Positions 26,464 to 35,794 of a stretch of 64,000 nucleotides of DNA are shown piece after piece. The notes under the pieces were generated by a model. That model saw only the letters and a program-made list of their open reading frames with translations, had not been told where the DNA came from and did not search any database. A program made the translations under genes and the position numbers. Each line of letters begins with the position of its first letter. Position 1 is the first letter of the stretch. Source of the stretch: Brevibacillus reuszeri (GTDB lineage: Bacteria; Bacillota; Bacilli; Brevibacillales; Brevibacillaceae); contig NZ_LGIQ01000007.1 in the NCBI RefSeq assembly GCF_001187725.1, positions 58,323 to 122,322 on the forward strand, in the 5' to 3' direction.

Positions 26464-27060
26464 ATGCGTTTATTTATAGCGTTAGACATTCCACAAGAAG
26501 CAGCAGCTTACATGGCCGATATACAGTCAAGACTCAGGCTGGAAGTCAGTGTGCGGCGCTGGCAGCCTTTGCATAATTTGCATTTGACCCTACATTTTTT
26601 AGGTGATGTGAAAGAAGATTTGGTGCCAGCGATATGCGAGGATATGGATATTGTCAGTGCGATTATCAATCCGTTCAACCTGCGTGTCGGAGGGTTTGGC
26701 GCTTTTCCGCATGCGGATAAACCACGTGTATTGTGGCTCGGGCTGCGAGGACAGGTAAGCTCGTTGAAGCAGTTGCATCTTTTGCTCGGAAAACGATTTG
26801 AATTGCATCAGGGCTTAGCCTATGATCGAAAACGCTATCGACCACATGTTACGCTGGCGCACGGACCTGAAGAGCAAGAAAACGGATTGCCACTCGATGA
26901 ATGGAATGATAGATATCTGGCCATGGAACCTCCTCAGTGGAAGGCAAAGCATGTGCATTTGTACCGATCCGAGCTGTTGCCATCAGGTGCAGTGCATACG
27001 ATTATACATACGAGCACGTTTGATAAAGATCACAGCAAAAAACAAGCGGTACCTGAATAG
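26464..27060 (+). CDS. thpR: RNA 2',3'-cyclic phosphodiesterase (LigT/ThpR)
   Basis: 198 residues. It opens with MRLFIALDIPQE and has the two catalytic 2H motifs, HLTLHFLG (about residues 41-48) and HVTLAHG (about 130-136), at the normal spacing. The enzyme hydrolyses RNA 2',3'-cyclic phosphate to a 2'-phosphomonoester and can join tRNA halves in vitro. GAGGATAGG precedes the ATG. Confidence 0.93.
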   Translation: MRLFIALDIPQEAAAYMADIQSRLRLEVSVRRWQPLHNLHLTLHFLGDVKEDLVPAICEDMDIVSAIINPFNLRVGGFGAFPHADKPRVLWLGLRGQVSSLKQLHLLLGKRFELHQGLAYDRKRYRPHVTLAHGPEEQENGLPLDEWNDRYLAMEPPQWKAKHVHLYRSELLPSGAVHTIIHTSTFDKDHSKKQAVPE

Positions 27061-27109
27061 AATATGAAGAGTGATTAGGGAAAGCCTTCCAGAAAGCGGT
27101 GGAAAACGA

Positions 27110-27778
27110 ATGGGTGAGTTCACGACCGGCATTCTTTATCCACGCAAATACGAACCGAAAGTACTGATCGCCTTGTCCAAAATCGAACAATCATACTTCC
27201 ATCGAAACGTCAACGTCGACTGGAACGCTTTTTTCCTGCAGGATGAGTGGCTGCAAACTTCATCGACGGTGCAATTTTTGCTGCTGCTGTCGAAGCAATA
27301 CGTGCCGCTCCTTTGGTTTCATGATGCGGAAGACAACGGTTGGGGTTTTCGGCTGTTTGATGCTGGCTATGAGGTTTCCTCTGCTACGATCAGCTATTCG
27401 CTCGACGTTGAAATGGCAGAAGAGGAATTTGGCCGGCTCTATCCGGATGTAAACCTGCAGGAAAGGATTACAGATAGCGAGGACGTTCGCCAAAAGTATG
27501 AGGACATATTGGATCGGGTTGTGCGTTCGGAGTTGTATCGGCGAGAGGTAGGTAAAGGGATTACCCGAATCAGGCCGCAATCCTTTAACCGGATCACGGG
27601 ACCCAAACAGGTACAGCAGCTGCGCTCGCTCTTTGACTTGCAACTATTGACTGACGTGGATGACGAGACCGGGGCTTCTTTGTTATACGACTCAGTTGAC
27701 CTGTTTAAGGAGATTCTGGGAATCGAAGAAATGGTGTGGGTCAATTACGCGTATTTGGCCAGTGGTGGAAGGGAGTGA
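27110..27778 (+). CDS. Hypothetical protein
   Basis: 222 residues from ATG 27110, after GGTGGA; the frame is open a little further upstream without a better site. Soluble, acidic, rich in aromatic residues, not recognised. It follows thpR by 49 bases and ends before a strong terminator, so it may be the last gene of the surE-thpR cluster. Confidence 0.65.
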   Translation: MGEFTTGILYPRKYEPKVLIALSKIEQSYFHRNVNVDWNAFFLQDEWLQTSSTVQFLLLLSKQYVPLLWFHDAEDNGWGFRLFDAGYEVSSATISYSLDVEMAEEEFGRLYPDVNLQERITDSEDVRQKYEDILDRVVRSELYRREVGKGITRIRPQSFNRITGPKQVQQLRSLFDLQLLTDVDDETGASLLYDSVDLFKEILGIEEMVWVNYAYLASGGRE

Positions 27779-27796
27779 GCAGAAAGGACAAGAAAA

Positions 27797-27823
27797 GGGT
27801 GGGAAAAGCTCCCGCCCTTTTTA
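27797..27823 (+). terminator. Intrinsic terminator
   Basis: GGGTGGG/CCCGCCC stem with an AAAAGCT loop and five T residues. A second perfect 8-bp hairpin, ATTCATAA/TTATGAAT, lies just downstream (27834-27858) without a T tail. Confidence 0.85.
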
Positions 27824-27929
27824 ACGTGTAGGGATTCATAAGCGGCACGTTTATGAATTCCGGAGCGCATAAAAACCAACCGCTAAAACGCGGTCGCTCA
27901 TCTTTGTAAAGTCCTCGATAGAGGTTTTT

Positions 27930-28358
27930 TTATTTTTGATCCGTTGTGCCGTACTGCTTGATTAATTTTTCTATATCCACACCGTTTATCACCAATCCAG
28001 AAATGTTACAGTTGTCCATCCTGATATTCGATAAATTACAATCGTGAAAAACGCTTTGATTTAAATTGCAGTTGCTAAATTGTACGGGAGTCGAATTGAA
28101 TTCAACATCCGGTTGGCTCGGGTTGCCAAAACCAATACTTTCAAATTTGGCGCCGCCCCATTGAGCATCTTTAACATGGAGCTCACTCAAATTCGCATCA
28201 GCGATACAAAGTCCAGTCAAATTGACATCAAGCATATTCATTCCACTTAGGTTGCAGCATTGAAGACTGAGCTGCTCCGCACATACATTTTGGAAGCTGG
28301 ATTGGGATACATCCGAATTCGTAACGGTTAGGACAGCTTTGTCGTTTTCTATTTGCAT
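27930..28358 (-). CDS. Pentapeptide-repeat protein
   Basis: 142 residues arranged as A(N/D)LSx-type five-residue repeats: CCNLSGMNMLDVNLTGLCIADANLSELHVKDA, then FSNCNLNQSVFHDCNLSNIRMDNCNISGLVI. Such proteins fold as right-handed quadrilateral beta helices. The family includes DNA mimics that protect gyrase, but most members have no known role. TTAGGAG precedes the ATG by 9 bases. Confidence 0.85.
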   Translation of the reverse strand: MQIENDKAVLTVTNSDVSQSSFQNVCAEQLSLQCCNLSGMNMLDVNLTGLCIADANLSELHVKDAQWGGAKFESIGFGNPSQPDVEFNSTPVQFSNCNLNQSVFHDCNLSNIRMDNCNISGLVINGVDIEKLIKQYGTTDQK

Positions 28359-28434
28359 GAACTCACTCCTAATGGAAAGTAATGGTACATATTTATATTA
28401 TAGAACGTTTGTTCTGTTTTATCCATACTATTCT

Positions 28435-29316
28435 CTATTTACCTATCACCGTCATACCTTGCACGAGTTCCAAGCCATTCTCAAAAACGAATGGAATCGA
28501 TTTGGCTGCAAGCAGCTCGGAACCGTTGGAGACTTGAAAATGCAAATGAGGCTCACTGGAGTTGCCAGAGTTGCCACACAATCCGATGACATCACCAGCT
28601 TGTACATAATTACCCGGAACGACCGTGATAGAGTGGTATTGTAAATGAGCAAGCAGACTGAACTCGTGATGACCATGATCCATTTCCACGTAGTTGCCAG
28701 CTGGCTGCTGTTCGTTTTTCACTCGGCCTGGCACATTGTCAGGGATGTTGTCTACCACACGGACGATTCTGCCTGCACATGGAGCCAAAATAGGTTTACC
28801 GTAGGCGAAATAGCTTTCATTGAGGAGCGGATCTCCTTTTGCTGAACAGTCATGGTCCAGGATGATAAAATCATAGGCATACCGCTGATTTTCATAGGCG
28901 TAATGATAATTGACCAGATCATTTTTCCCACCCCAATACGTAAACCACTCCCCATGAAAGGGGAATCGGTACCGAAAGTGGCTCTTAAGCTGGTCTGTAA
29001 TGGGATACTCTGCTAGGTGTGCCAAGCGAAGGCCGATAATTGTACCTGACACATCTATGGCTGCTGACAAGCCTTTTTGATTATTGTCTGAGATCCAGAC
29101 ATAGCGAACAATCCCGCCCATAGAAACAACAGAAGCAGGCGTGGGTTGATAGCGGATGATATCGTGATGAAACGAAGAGGCGTAAGAACAAAACTCCTCC
29201 TTACTCACTTCTTCGCGAAAAGAGATACTGCAAGCCTCATAGAGCAACCCAAATTGTCCAGTCGTACATGCGAGCGGAATTCGCTCGGCGATTGAGGATG
29301 TATCATAGATCGGCAC
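28435..29316 (-). CDS. M23-type peptidase fold protein
   Basis: 293 residues from GTG 29316 with GGAGTG 9 bases upstream. The N-terminal ~110 residues form a small-ligand-type domain of unknown role. The C-terminal part has LysM-endopeptidase-like M23 features: an H-x(n)-D pair in NYHYAYENQRYAYDFI, the glycine-rich GNYVEMDHG and HLHFQ with the last zinc-type histidine. No signal peptide is visible, unusual for a wall hydrolase, so it may act inside or not be a peptidase at all. Confidence 0.75.
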   Translation of the reverse strand: MPIYDTSSIAERIPLACTTGQFGLLYEACSISFREEVSKEEFCSYASSFHHDIIRYQPTPASVVSMGGIVRYVWISDNNQKGLSAAIDVSGTIIGLRLAHLAEYPITDQLKSHFRYRFPFHGEWFTYWGGKNDLVNYHYAYENQRYAYDFIILDHDCSAKGDPLLNESYFAYGKPILAPCAGRIVRVVDNIPDNVPGRVKNEQQPAGNYVEMDHGHHEFSLLAHLQYHSITVVPGNYVQAGDVIGLCGNSGNSSEPHLHFQVSNGSELLAAKSIPFVFENGLELVQGMTVIGK

Positions 29317-29439
29317 TGCAAATCACACTCCGGGTCCAAATAAGTACAACCATATAGTACGGATGATATGGCAGGGAGGTTTCCAGAATATAAAAACCCA
29401 GAACCATTATCGGCCTGGGCATACTTTCACAAACAGGTA

Positions 29440-29916
29440 TTATTTTTTCCACTGTCCAAAAATTTCATCCACATCTAACAGCATGATCAGCTTATCATTC
29501 ATACGGGCAATTCCTTGCAAATACTTGCCGTCTACCCCAGCGATGATGGGGGGAGCAGGCTCGATCAGCTTTTGAGGAATATTCAAGACCTCTGACACAG
29601 CTTCTACGATAATTCCGATACTCAGTCCTTCTAATTGCAAATCGACGAAGCGTGTATCATCTGTTTCCATTGATGGTTCCAAACCAAACATTTTGGGCAG
29701 GTTGATGATCGGTAAAATCCGTCCGCGCAGATCAATAACTCCTTCTACATAGGGCGGTGATTTTGGAAAGCGTGTTACTGGCAATGGCTTAATAATTTCA
29801 CGTACCAAAGAGATGGGAAGTCCGTAATACTCATTTCCCATTTTGAACAAAATAGATTGGGCCGTTGCGCCTTCTGTACCCCATTCCGCTGAATTGCCTT
29901 GTTGTGTCAGTTCCAT
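29440..29916 (-). CDS. cheW: Chemotaxis coupling protein CheW
   Basis: 158 residues from ATG 29916 after GGGGAGG; ATG 29946 has no site. The fold signatures are ILFKMGNEYYGLPISLVREIIKPLPVTRFPKSPPYVEGVIDLRGRILPIINL and GLSIGIIVEAVSEVL. CheW links receptor tails to the CheA kinase. No other chemotaxis gene is nearby, so this is an orphan copy. Confidence 0.9.
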   Translation of the reverse strand: MELTQQGNSAEWGTEGATAQSILFKMGNEYYGLPISLVREIIKPLPVTRFPKSPPYVEGVIDLRGRILPIINLPKMFGLEPSMETDDTRFVDLQLEGLSIGIIVEAVSEVLNIPQKLIEPAPPIIAGVDGKYLQGIARMNDKLIMLLDVDEIFGQWKK

Positions 29917-30209
29917 ACAAACATTCCTCCCCGGACCTCTTTCCATTCTTTACCCATATTGTACCATGGACAAACCTATCTAGTGAGGATTTTCTTGCTG
30001 AAAGTACGTCCGCAGTCCCGGTCCCGAAGACCTGTTCAACATCCGGAAGAAATGAATTTGGCTGCAGGCTATCGGTACCGAGTCCAACGAGGCATAAAAA
30101 AGAAAAGTTGAGCCGATTTTCTTTGGAGATATAGCCATAATAGGAAAAGACCGACAAGTACTTCCTGTCAGTCTGTCATCCTTTTTCATTTTCGTAGTTG
30201 CAAGAAAGC

Positions 30210-30731
30210 TTAAGGCTCACGCAAATCGTTGAGTGATATGCCCTGCTCCAAAGCAAAGTCAAAGTCATCCACATCGTAAAATTGAACGGGTACAATATAT
30301 TCCAAAATCCGATCCTGATAGTCTGGCTGATCGGTAATCAGCGGAACTTCAAATCGTATGGACGTAAGCAGAAGCTGGGTCTCGACAGGATCAAAGATCT
30401 CTCCCCACATCGCGTTATCCTCAACCTTGATGACCGTCAGGGTAACGCCGTTTGGGAAAGTAAAAGGCACCTTGGACCAAGGCGCGATCAACCCTTTTTC
30501 CAGTCGTTTGCGATTGAATGGATCGGAAAAAAACTGACTCATTTCCTGCATAATCCGGCGCACGTACTGATCGTCGCCAGAGTAGGGCATGATAGGTTCT
30601 GGGCTTTGGATAAATTCGTCCAATTCATAGATTGTCGACGCGGGTATCAGGTATTCTACCGGTTGCGATGGCGCCATCAACTCCCCGTAGATAGCCAGCA
30701 TAATCGCTTCAATAACGAATTGTTTCGACAT
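30210..30731 (-). CDS. Conserved hypothetical protein (Paenibacillaceae type)
   Basis: 173 residues from ATG 30731, behind GAGGAGGG. It starts MSKQFVIEAIMLAIYGELMAPSQPVEYLIPASTIYEL and has IFDPVETQLLLTSIRFEVPLITDQ in the middle. Similar proteins in Paenibacillus genomes have carried the label 'ADP-heptose synthase', which I see no sequence reason to accept. Function unknown. Confidence 0.65.
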   Translation of the reverse strand: MSKQFVIEAIMLAIYGELMAPSQPVEYLIPASTIYELDEFIQSPEPIMPYSGDDQYVRRIMQEMSQFFSDPFNRKRLEKGLIAPWSKVPFTFPNGVTLTVIKVEDNAMWGEIFDPVETQLLLTSIRFEVPLITDQPDYQDRILEYIVPVQFYDVDDFDFALEQGISLNDLREP

Positions 30732-30875
30732 TTCGACAACCCTCCTCGTTACCATCATACTGAAATCCTCGATGGACAACAACCCCGGACAGCAGGGGGA
30801 GTGCAGGGGAGATCGTTTGTTTTTCACCAGATCGATGAATTTGACAGCACAAGAGGAAGTAGGAGGGCGTACAGC

Positions 30876-31559
30876 TTGCTAGAATCGACATTTTTCTCAT
30901 CACTGTTACTCATCATTACGATTAATATTGTACTCAGCGGGGATAATGCGGTAGTAATCGCAGTAGCGTGCCGTAAACTGCCAGCTGTCCAACGGAAGAA
31001 AGCGGTTTTGTGGGGGACATTTCTGGCTGTTATCGTCAGGGTCATGGCTACGATCCTTGCTGTTTATTTGCTGCAAATCCCATATCTGTACTTGGTGGGT
31101 GGCGTGATTTTGCTCTGGATTAGCTTCAAGCTGCTGCGTGAAGAGGAGGAAAGTGAACACATAGACGCGAGTGATAATCTCGTCCAAGCCGTAAAGACGA
31201 TTGTTATCGCGGATGTGATGATGGGGCTCGACAACGTCCTGGCTATTGCCGGAGCAGCACAGGGAAACATCCTTTTGATTGTTCTCGGTCTTTTGATCAG
31301 CATTCCACTCATGATCTTCGGAAGTCAGCTCATTTTAAAAGCAATGGAGCGGTTTGCCTGGCTCGTGTACGTGGGAGCCGCTGTCCTTGCACTGGCTGCT
31401 GCCAACATGATTTTGACGGAGCAGGTCGTAAGTGATTGGGTCGCAAGTCAGGGCTGGGCAGAGACGACAGTAAAAGTAGCAATGGTGACCTTCATCTTGC
31501 TTTTGGGGCTCTGGCAGCGTACACATTCGGGAAGCAGGGAGCATCAAAGCGAGCGCTAA
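30876..31559 (+). CDS. TerC family integral membrane protein (YjbE-like)
   Basis: 227 residues, TTG start 8 bases after AGGAGGG; the frame is open far upstream but that stretch is antisense to the previous gene. Seven or so helices carry the TerC signatures SGDNAVVIAVACRKLP and ADVMMGLDNVLAIAGAA, with conserved acidic residues that bind metal. Bacillus YceF/YkoY/YjbE relatives are linked to Mn2+ export and metalation of exported enzymes. No yybP-ykoY-type leader is seen upstream. Confidence 0.87.
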   Translation: MLESTFFSSLLLIITINIVLSGDNAVVIAVACRKLPAVQRKKAVLWGTFLAVIVRVMATILAVYLLQIPYLYLVGGVILLWISFKLLREEEESEHIDASDNLVQAVKTIVIADVMMGLDNVLAIAGAAQGNILLIVLGLLISIPLMIFGSQLILKAMERFAWLVYVGAAVLALAAANMILTEQVVSDWVASQGWAETTVKVAMVTFILLLGLWQRTHSGSREHQSER

Positions 31560-31562
31560 TCG

Positions 31563-32651
31563 CTACAATGATTTCACTATGGTAACAGTCATCCATTCCT
31601 TGTCGTACAGGTTGATCTCATAAGGAGAGGCAACAGGTGAACCGTCCTCCTCCTGCAGAATGCGTATGATCGGCCGACTGACGGCGAGCGGGTTGACATA
31701 GGAAACAACACCGATATGTCCCGTACTTAATAGAACGGTAGTGGCAATCGGATAAATGGCAACGTGCTGGAGAAAAATTTTGAGCAAATCGAGATCAAAA
31801 TAGGTGTTCCCGGAAGCAAACAGAAACTCCGTGGCATCACTGGGCGAGTAGCTTTTGCGAAAAGGGCGGGGAGAAATCAACGCATCGTATACATCCGCGA
31901 TGGCGACGATACGGGCGTACTCATGAATATTTTTTTCACTGAGCTGACGAGGGTATCCCGTTCCATTGTAGCGCTCATGATGCTGCAGTGCACAGTGGGC
32001 GGAGACGACCGAGATATTGTGCTGATGGCGTAAAATATTGAAGCCGTCCTCTGTATGGTATTGAATACGCTGGCGATCCTCTGCAGTCAGCTCGGTTCGC
32101 ATGGTCCACAGCTCTTTTGGGACCTGCGTCATCCCGATATCGAACAGGAGAGCTCCAATACCCAGCTCCATCATTTGTTGCTGATTATAGCCTTTGGCGA
32201 GACCGACTACACCTGCCAGAACAGCGACATTGACAGCATGGTGAAAAAAATATCCATCCAAGACGTGGAGATTGGACAAATTGACCAGGACATCTCGGCG
32301 GCTACTCAGGTCAGTCAAGATCTCCCGAAATACCTTTTGAAAGCTGCTCCCAAAGTCAGGGAGAGAGGTACGACCTTTCATATGAGGCTGATCCATCAAT
32401 GTGGTCATTGTCTTATAAACCGTATCTACTGCATCCTTACGAGTCTCATCGCGAATGACATCTTCTGGAATGATATCGTCGGTGTGCTTGTCCTGAACGT
32501 AGAGAGTATCGATCCCCAATCGAACAAGCCGTTCAATGTAACGGGCGGTCAATTCCACCCCGTGTCCCAAGAGGACGTTTCCGTTTTCCAGGAACACACT
32601 TTTGGCGATTACATCTCCCGGCTTGACCGAGGTAATATGCAGTTTTCTCAC
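31563..32651 (-). CDS. HD-GYP domain protein with altered HD motif
   Basis: 362 residues from GTG 32651 (AGGGG 9 bases upstream). The N-terminal ~110 residues are the small domain common in Firmicute HD-GYP proteins, followed by the HD-GYP domain. HHE-x3-GTGYP and the helix YARIVAIADVYDALISPRPFRK are intact, but the metal-binding HD-x2-K pair is FDIGM (about residues 170-174) instead of HDIGK. Normal members linearise or fully hydrolyse c-di-GMP; this one may be inactive as an enzyme or act as a sensor. Confidence 0.85.
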   Translation of the reverse strand: MRKLHITSVKPGDVIAKSVFLENGNVLLGHGVELTARYIERLVRLGIDTLYVQDKHTDDIIPEDVIRDETRKDAVDTVYKTMTTLMDQPHMKGRTSLPDFGSSFQKVFREILTDLSSRRDVLVNLSNLHVLDGYFFHHAVNVAVLAGVVGLAKGYNQQQMMELGIGALLFDIGMTQVPKELWTMRTELTAEDRQRIQYHTEDGFNILRHQHNISVVSAHCALQHHERYNGTGYPRQLSEKNIHEYARIVAIADVYDALISPRPFRKSYSPSDATEFLFASGNTYFDLDLLKIFLQHVAIYPIATTVLLSTGHIGVVSYVNPLAVSRPIIRILQEEDGSPVASPYEINLYDKEWMTVTIVKSL

Positions 32652-32974
32652 AGCGAAAGACCCCTGTCCTTTTTTTGTACGGATAGGAATGGTTAAAACG
32701 CCTATCCAGTATACGTACAACCGGGCATCGCCAGAAACACACGGCTCAGCCAGCTGTATATCCTTTAATGTGAATAGTCCTACTTTTTGGTAAGTTATCC
32801 TAGTGCAAATATACCACAAGAAAAGGAGGGAGACTACCTTTGACCCATTCTTTTAAAAAATATTTGAACGCTAAATAATATTCGCAATAACTACTCAGAA
32901 TCCTCAAGGAGCATGGAAGCTTTCCTGCTAAAAAACGGCAGACTTTACACACATAGCTCCATATAAAGGGATTG

Positions 32975-33592
32975 TTACTGTTCTGCAGCACGATCCGATC
33001 TGGTAAACCAACGGAATGGATTGAGTGACCAGCGCGGCTCGTGACGGGCATAGCGCTCCTTGCGCCGGGTCAAACGCTGCTGCATGAGATCCATTTCAAA
33101 AGTAACGCGGCGCATTTCCAATCGTAGCGACTCTTGCATTTCCTCGATGTCAGCGATTTTTTGCAGGATGGTTGCCTGCATATGATTTAAAGAAGAGAGC
33201 TGGGTCAGTTCGTTTTGGAACTGTACCAACGTTTCCTGCACCGTCATTTCCATTTCGCGCATGCCGGAAGATAGCTTGTTTGGCGCGCTGACCGTGACTG
33301 CTGTTTCCTCTGTGAGAGAGAACTCTTCGGAGAAAAGCATATCTTCGGAAATACGCCCTTCCTCGATGAACTGTTTTTGAATCTCCTTCAGTGAGCTGTT
33401 CCCGTTATCCTTGCGTTCCTTTACTTCTTTCAGCAATTCAAAGCCTTTTTCGCTAATCAAATAGTGACCCTGCGGATTTTTCAGACGTTCTTGTAAGGGT
33501 ACAAACAAGTCCAGCCAGTTACGCAGCGTACGAACATGTACGTCAAGGCGATCAGCTACCTCTTTCGAAGCCATCCAAACTTGTACATCCAT
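32975..33592 (-). CDS. MerR-type HTH protein with coiled coil (RacA-like)
   Basis: 205 residues. The N-terminal MerR-like HTH (VWMASKEVADRLDVHVRTLRNWLDLFVP) is followed by an acidic hinge and a long coiled coil at about residues 110-180, then a basic aromatic tail RWSLNPFRWFTRS. This layout matches RacA, which anchors chromosome origins at the pole in sporulating bacilli, but sequence identity cannot be judged here. The 155-bp spacer downstream (32820-32974) shows no feature. Confidence 0.7.
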   Translation of the reverse strand: MDVQVWMASKEVADRLDVHVRTLRNWLDLFVPLQERLKNPQGHYLISEKGFELLKEVKERKDNGNSSLKEIQKQFIEEGRISEDMLFSEEFSLTEETAVTVSAPNKLSSGMREMEMTVQETLVQFQNELTQLSSLNHMQATILQKIADIEEMQESLRLEMRRVTFEMDLMQQRLTRRKERYARHEPRWSLNPFRWFTRSDRAAEQ

Positions 33593-33635
33593 CCCGAATC
33601 ACTCCTTTTTTCCCCTCAGTATTCCCGGTGGCCTC

Positions 33636-33644
33636 ATTATAGCA
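33636..33644 (-). promoter_or_regulatory. Extended -10 promoter of the RacA-like gene
   Basis: On the minus strand TGCTATAAT (TGn plus perfect -10) lies about 45 bases upstream of the ATG. No good -35 is visible at 17 bases, which is common for extended -10 promoters. Confidence 0.55.
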
Positions 33645-33826
33645 CCATTTTTTTCCGGGAAAGAGAAAATCGACAAAGGTTCTAAAAAGAAGTGGAGTTT
33701 CGTCCGTTTTGGACAGTTACGCATATTTTGTCAAACGGAAGAGCGCGATTCATAATGACCGGGACATGCGCGTACATATGGAAGGAATACACGTCCATAC
33801 CTAGTGATGAGGAGAGGACCGTACGT

Positions 33827-34549
33827 ATGCAGCCTGAGTTCTGGATTGTTTTTTTGTCCGCAGCAATAGCGAGCAGTGTCGGCGGATTGCTGTTATGCTT
33901 GCGCGCGTGGTCTACCCAGTCCTTGTTTGCGATGATTAGTGCCGGAGCCGGACTGCTTTTTGCCATTACCATGCTGGATGTCGTGCCACACGTATTGGAA
34001 AAGGAAGGGCAGCGTATCTTGCCTTTTGTATTGATAGGCTTTGCGCTCATGTTTACACTGGAATTGATTGGAAAAGCCGGCAAAGAGGTTGGGTCTACAG
34101 GAGTTATTGGCGTGCTGACCGGTTTTTTGCTGCATGCTTTTGTCGAGGGGATGTCGCTTGTCGCCAGCTTTCAGATGGATGCGGGTGTGGGTGCATCGGT
34201 TTTAGTCGCGATGCTGCTGCATAAGGTGCCGGATGGCATAACGGTGGCATCGCTGCTGCTTGCCGCTACCCGTTCTCGACAAAAAGCTTTTTGGGGGGCA
34301 TCTTCCCTCGGGCTTGCCACGATGATCGGGGCAGGTAGTGTGGGCGCGGTAGAACGTATATTTCCTCCGAGCTGGTCCGGTGTCATATTGGCACTCACGG
34401 CAGGCATTTTTTTGTACGTCTCGGCCAGCCATCTCGTTCCCTATATTCTCAGTGCAAAGAAAGCGCAGCTGGGTGCCTATTTTATAGGGGCAATTCTCGT
34501 CTATATGGTGTTGACGGCATATTTGCAGGGAAATCATGTGCATGTATAA
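33827..34549 (+). CDS. ZIP family metal transporter
   Basis: 240 residues from ATG 33827 after GAGGAGAGG. Eight helices, with the metal-site helices HAFVEGMSLVASF and LHKVPDGITVASLLLA carrying the HxxxE and HKxPDG motifs typical of ZIP (ZupT-like) proteins. It moves Zn2+ or similar divalent ions into the cytosol. The C-terminus ends in HVHV. Confidence 0.88.
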   Translation: MQPEFWIVFLSAAIASSVGGLLLCLRAWSTQSLFAMISAGAGLLFAITMLDVVPHVLEKEGQRILPFVLIGFALMFTLELIGKAGKEVGSTGVIGVLTGFLLHAFVEGMSLVASFQMDAGVGASVLVAMLLHKVPDGITVASLLLAATRSRQKAFWGASSLGLATMIGAGSVGAVERIFPPSWSGVILALTAGIFLYVSASHLVPYILSAKKAQLGAYFIGAILVYMVLTAYLQGNHVHV

Positions 34550-34616
34550 ATGCCTGACTCCGTTGCCAGTCTAAGGAAAGAATGGCAGTCTCTATTCGAG
34601 AAAAGGAGTCCTGAAA

Positions 34617-34772
34617 ATGAAAACAGCACAGCAGGCAGAAAGCACGGAGGAGCAAATACATAGACAGCCAGAATTCCCGGCAAACGGCACATCGCTAAAT
34701 CCGCTCGATGAATCATGGGGGTCTTTCGACAAGCAATCGACTGGAATTGACCAGCCAGCCAGTACAGAATAG
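34617..34772 (+). CDS. Small hydrophilic protein, 51 residues
   Basis: ATG 34617 is 9 bases after AAAAGGAG and the frame ends at TAG 34770. The product (MKTAQQAESTEEQIHRQPEF ...) is polar, rich in Gln/Glu/Ser/Pro and probably disordered. It lies between the ZIP and fabI genes on the same strand. Unrecognised; the good ribosome site is the main support. Confidence 0.45.
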   Translation: MKTAQQAESTEEQIHRQPEFPANGTSLNPLDESWGSFDKQSTGIDQPASTE

Positions 34773-34887
34773 GGAAAAGTATGGAGCGCAGCCCGTTTTC
34801 CGCGAAAATCCCTTCGCTGTCCCTCTCGTAACCGTGGACGAGATCGGTTATAATGGCAGGGGAATATGTTGGAAAGGGGCATACATA

Positions 34888-35661
34888 ATGAATACATTGT
34901 TACAAGGAAAAAACATCGTCATCATGGGTGTTGCTAATCATCGCAGCATTGCCTGGGGTATCGCACAATCTTTACATAATGCGGGAGCAAACCTGATTTT
35001 TACATACCAGGGAGAGCGTCTGCGAGAAAACGTAGCGGAATTGACTGCAAAAATCGGAGCAAACTCGCTGTTGGTGAACTGCGACGTAACCAAAGACGAG
35101 GATGTAGAAGCAGCTTTTGCCTTGATCAAGGAAGAAGTGGGTGTTATCCACGGCTTGGCACACTGCATCGCATTTGCCAAAACAGAGGAGCTCGAAGGTG
35201 AGTATGTCAATACTTCCCGCGATGGCTACGCTCTGGCGCAAGACATCAGTGCCTACTCTCTGGTAGCGGTAGCTCGTGCAGCTCGTCCTTTGATGACTGA
35301 GGGAGGAAGCATCGTGACCATGACTTACCTGGGAGGCGAGCGTGCTGTACCAAACTACAACGTGATGGGTGTTGCAAAAGCGGCGCTGGATGCATCTGTA
35401 CGCTACCTGGCTAACGACCTGGGCAAAGAAAACATCCGCGTGAATGCGATCTCCGCAGGTCCGATCCGTACGCTGGCGGCAAAAGGAATCCGCAACTTCA
35501 ACTCCGTTCTGAAGGAAATTGAAGAAAAAGCTCCATTGCGTCGTACGATTGACCAATCTGAGGTAGGCGACACTGCATTGTTCTTGTTCAGCAACCTGTC
35601 CAGAGGTATTACCGGTGAAATTCTGCACGTCGATGCTGGCTATAGCATCATTGGCGGCTAA
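34888..35661 (+). CDS. fabI: Enoyl-[acyl-carrier-protein] reductase FabI
   Basis: 257 residues from ATG 34888 after GGAAAGGGG. An SDR fold with the FabI-type nucleotide loop GVANHRSIAWGIAQSL, the catalytic Tyr-x6-Lys in YNVMGVAKAALDASVRYLA, and the C-terminal SRGITGEILHVDAGYSIIG. It reduces trans-2-enoyl-ACP with NAD(P)H in the last step of each fatty-acid elongation cycle and is the triclosan target. TATAAT lies at 34849 with a poor -35; no FapR-type palindrome is seen. Confidence 0.96.
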   Translation: MNTLLQGKNIVIMGVANHRSIAWGIAQSLHNAGANLIFTYQGERLRENVAELTAKIGANSLLVNCDVTKDEDVEAAFALIKEEVGVIHGLAHCIAFAKTEELEGEYVNTSRDGYALAQDISAYSLVAVARAARPLMTEGGSIVTMTYLGGERAVPNYNVMGVAKAALDASVRYLANDLGKENIRVNAISAGPIRTLAAKGIRNFNSVLKEIEEKAPLRRTIDQSEVGDTALFLFSNLSRGITGEILHVDAGYSIIGG

Positions 35662-35671
35662 AATGAATAAC

Positions 35672-35731
35672 AGGCTCCTGTTCCCCGCATACTATACAAA
35701 AACGTAGTATACGAGGAAGGGAGCCTTTTTT
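35672..35731 (+). terminator. Long terminator hairpin after fabI
   Basis: AGGCTCC and GGGAGCCT close a long imperfect hairpin with an inner ATACTA/TAGTAT stem, followed by six T residues. Confidence 0.85.
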
Positions 35732-35794
35732 ATGTTTCCACTAATTACAAACATGGAAGAATTTTTGATTTACATGGGTGGAGGCTTTCAATAT

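Noticed and set aside
30732..30875. yybP-ykoY manganese riboswitch upstream of the TerC-family gene
   Set aside because: This riboswitch often precedes TerC genes, but the region lacks its conserved loop sequences and is mostly the antisense 5' end of the divergent gene.
30282..30875. Long plus-strand frame in front of the TerC-family gene
   Set aside because: It lies opposite a well-supported minus-strand gene, and AGGAGGG before TTG 30876 marks the real start.
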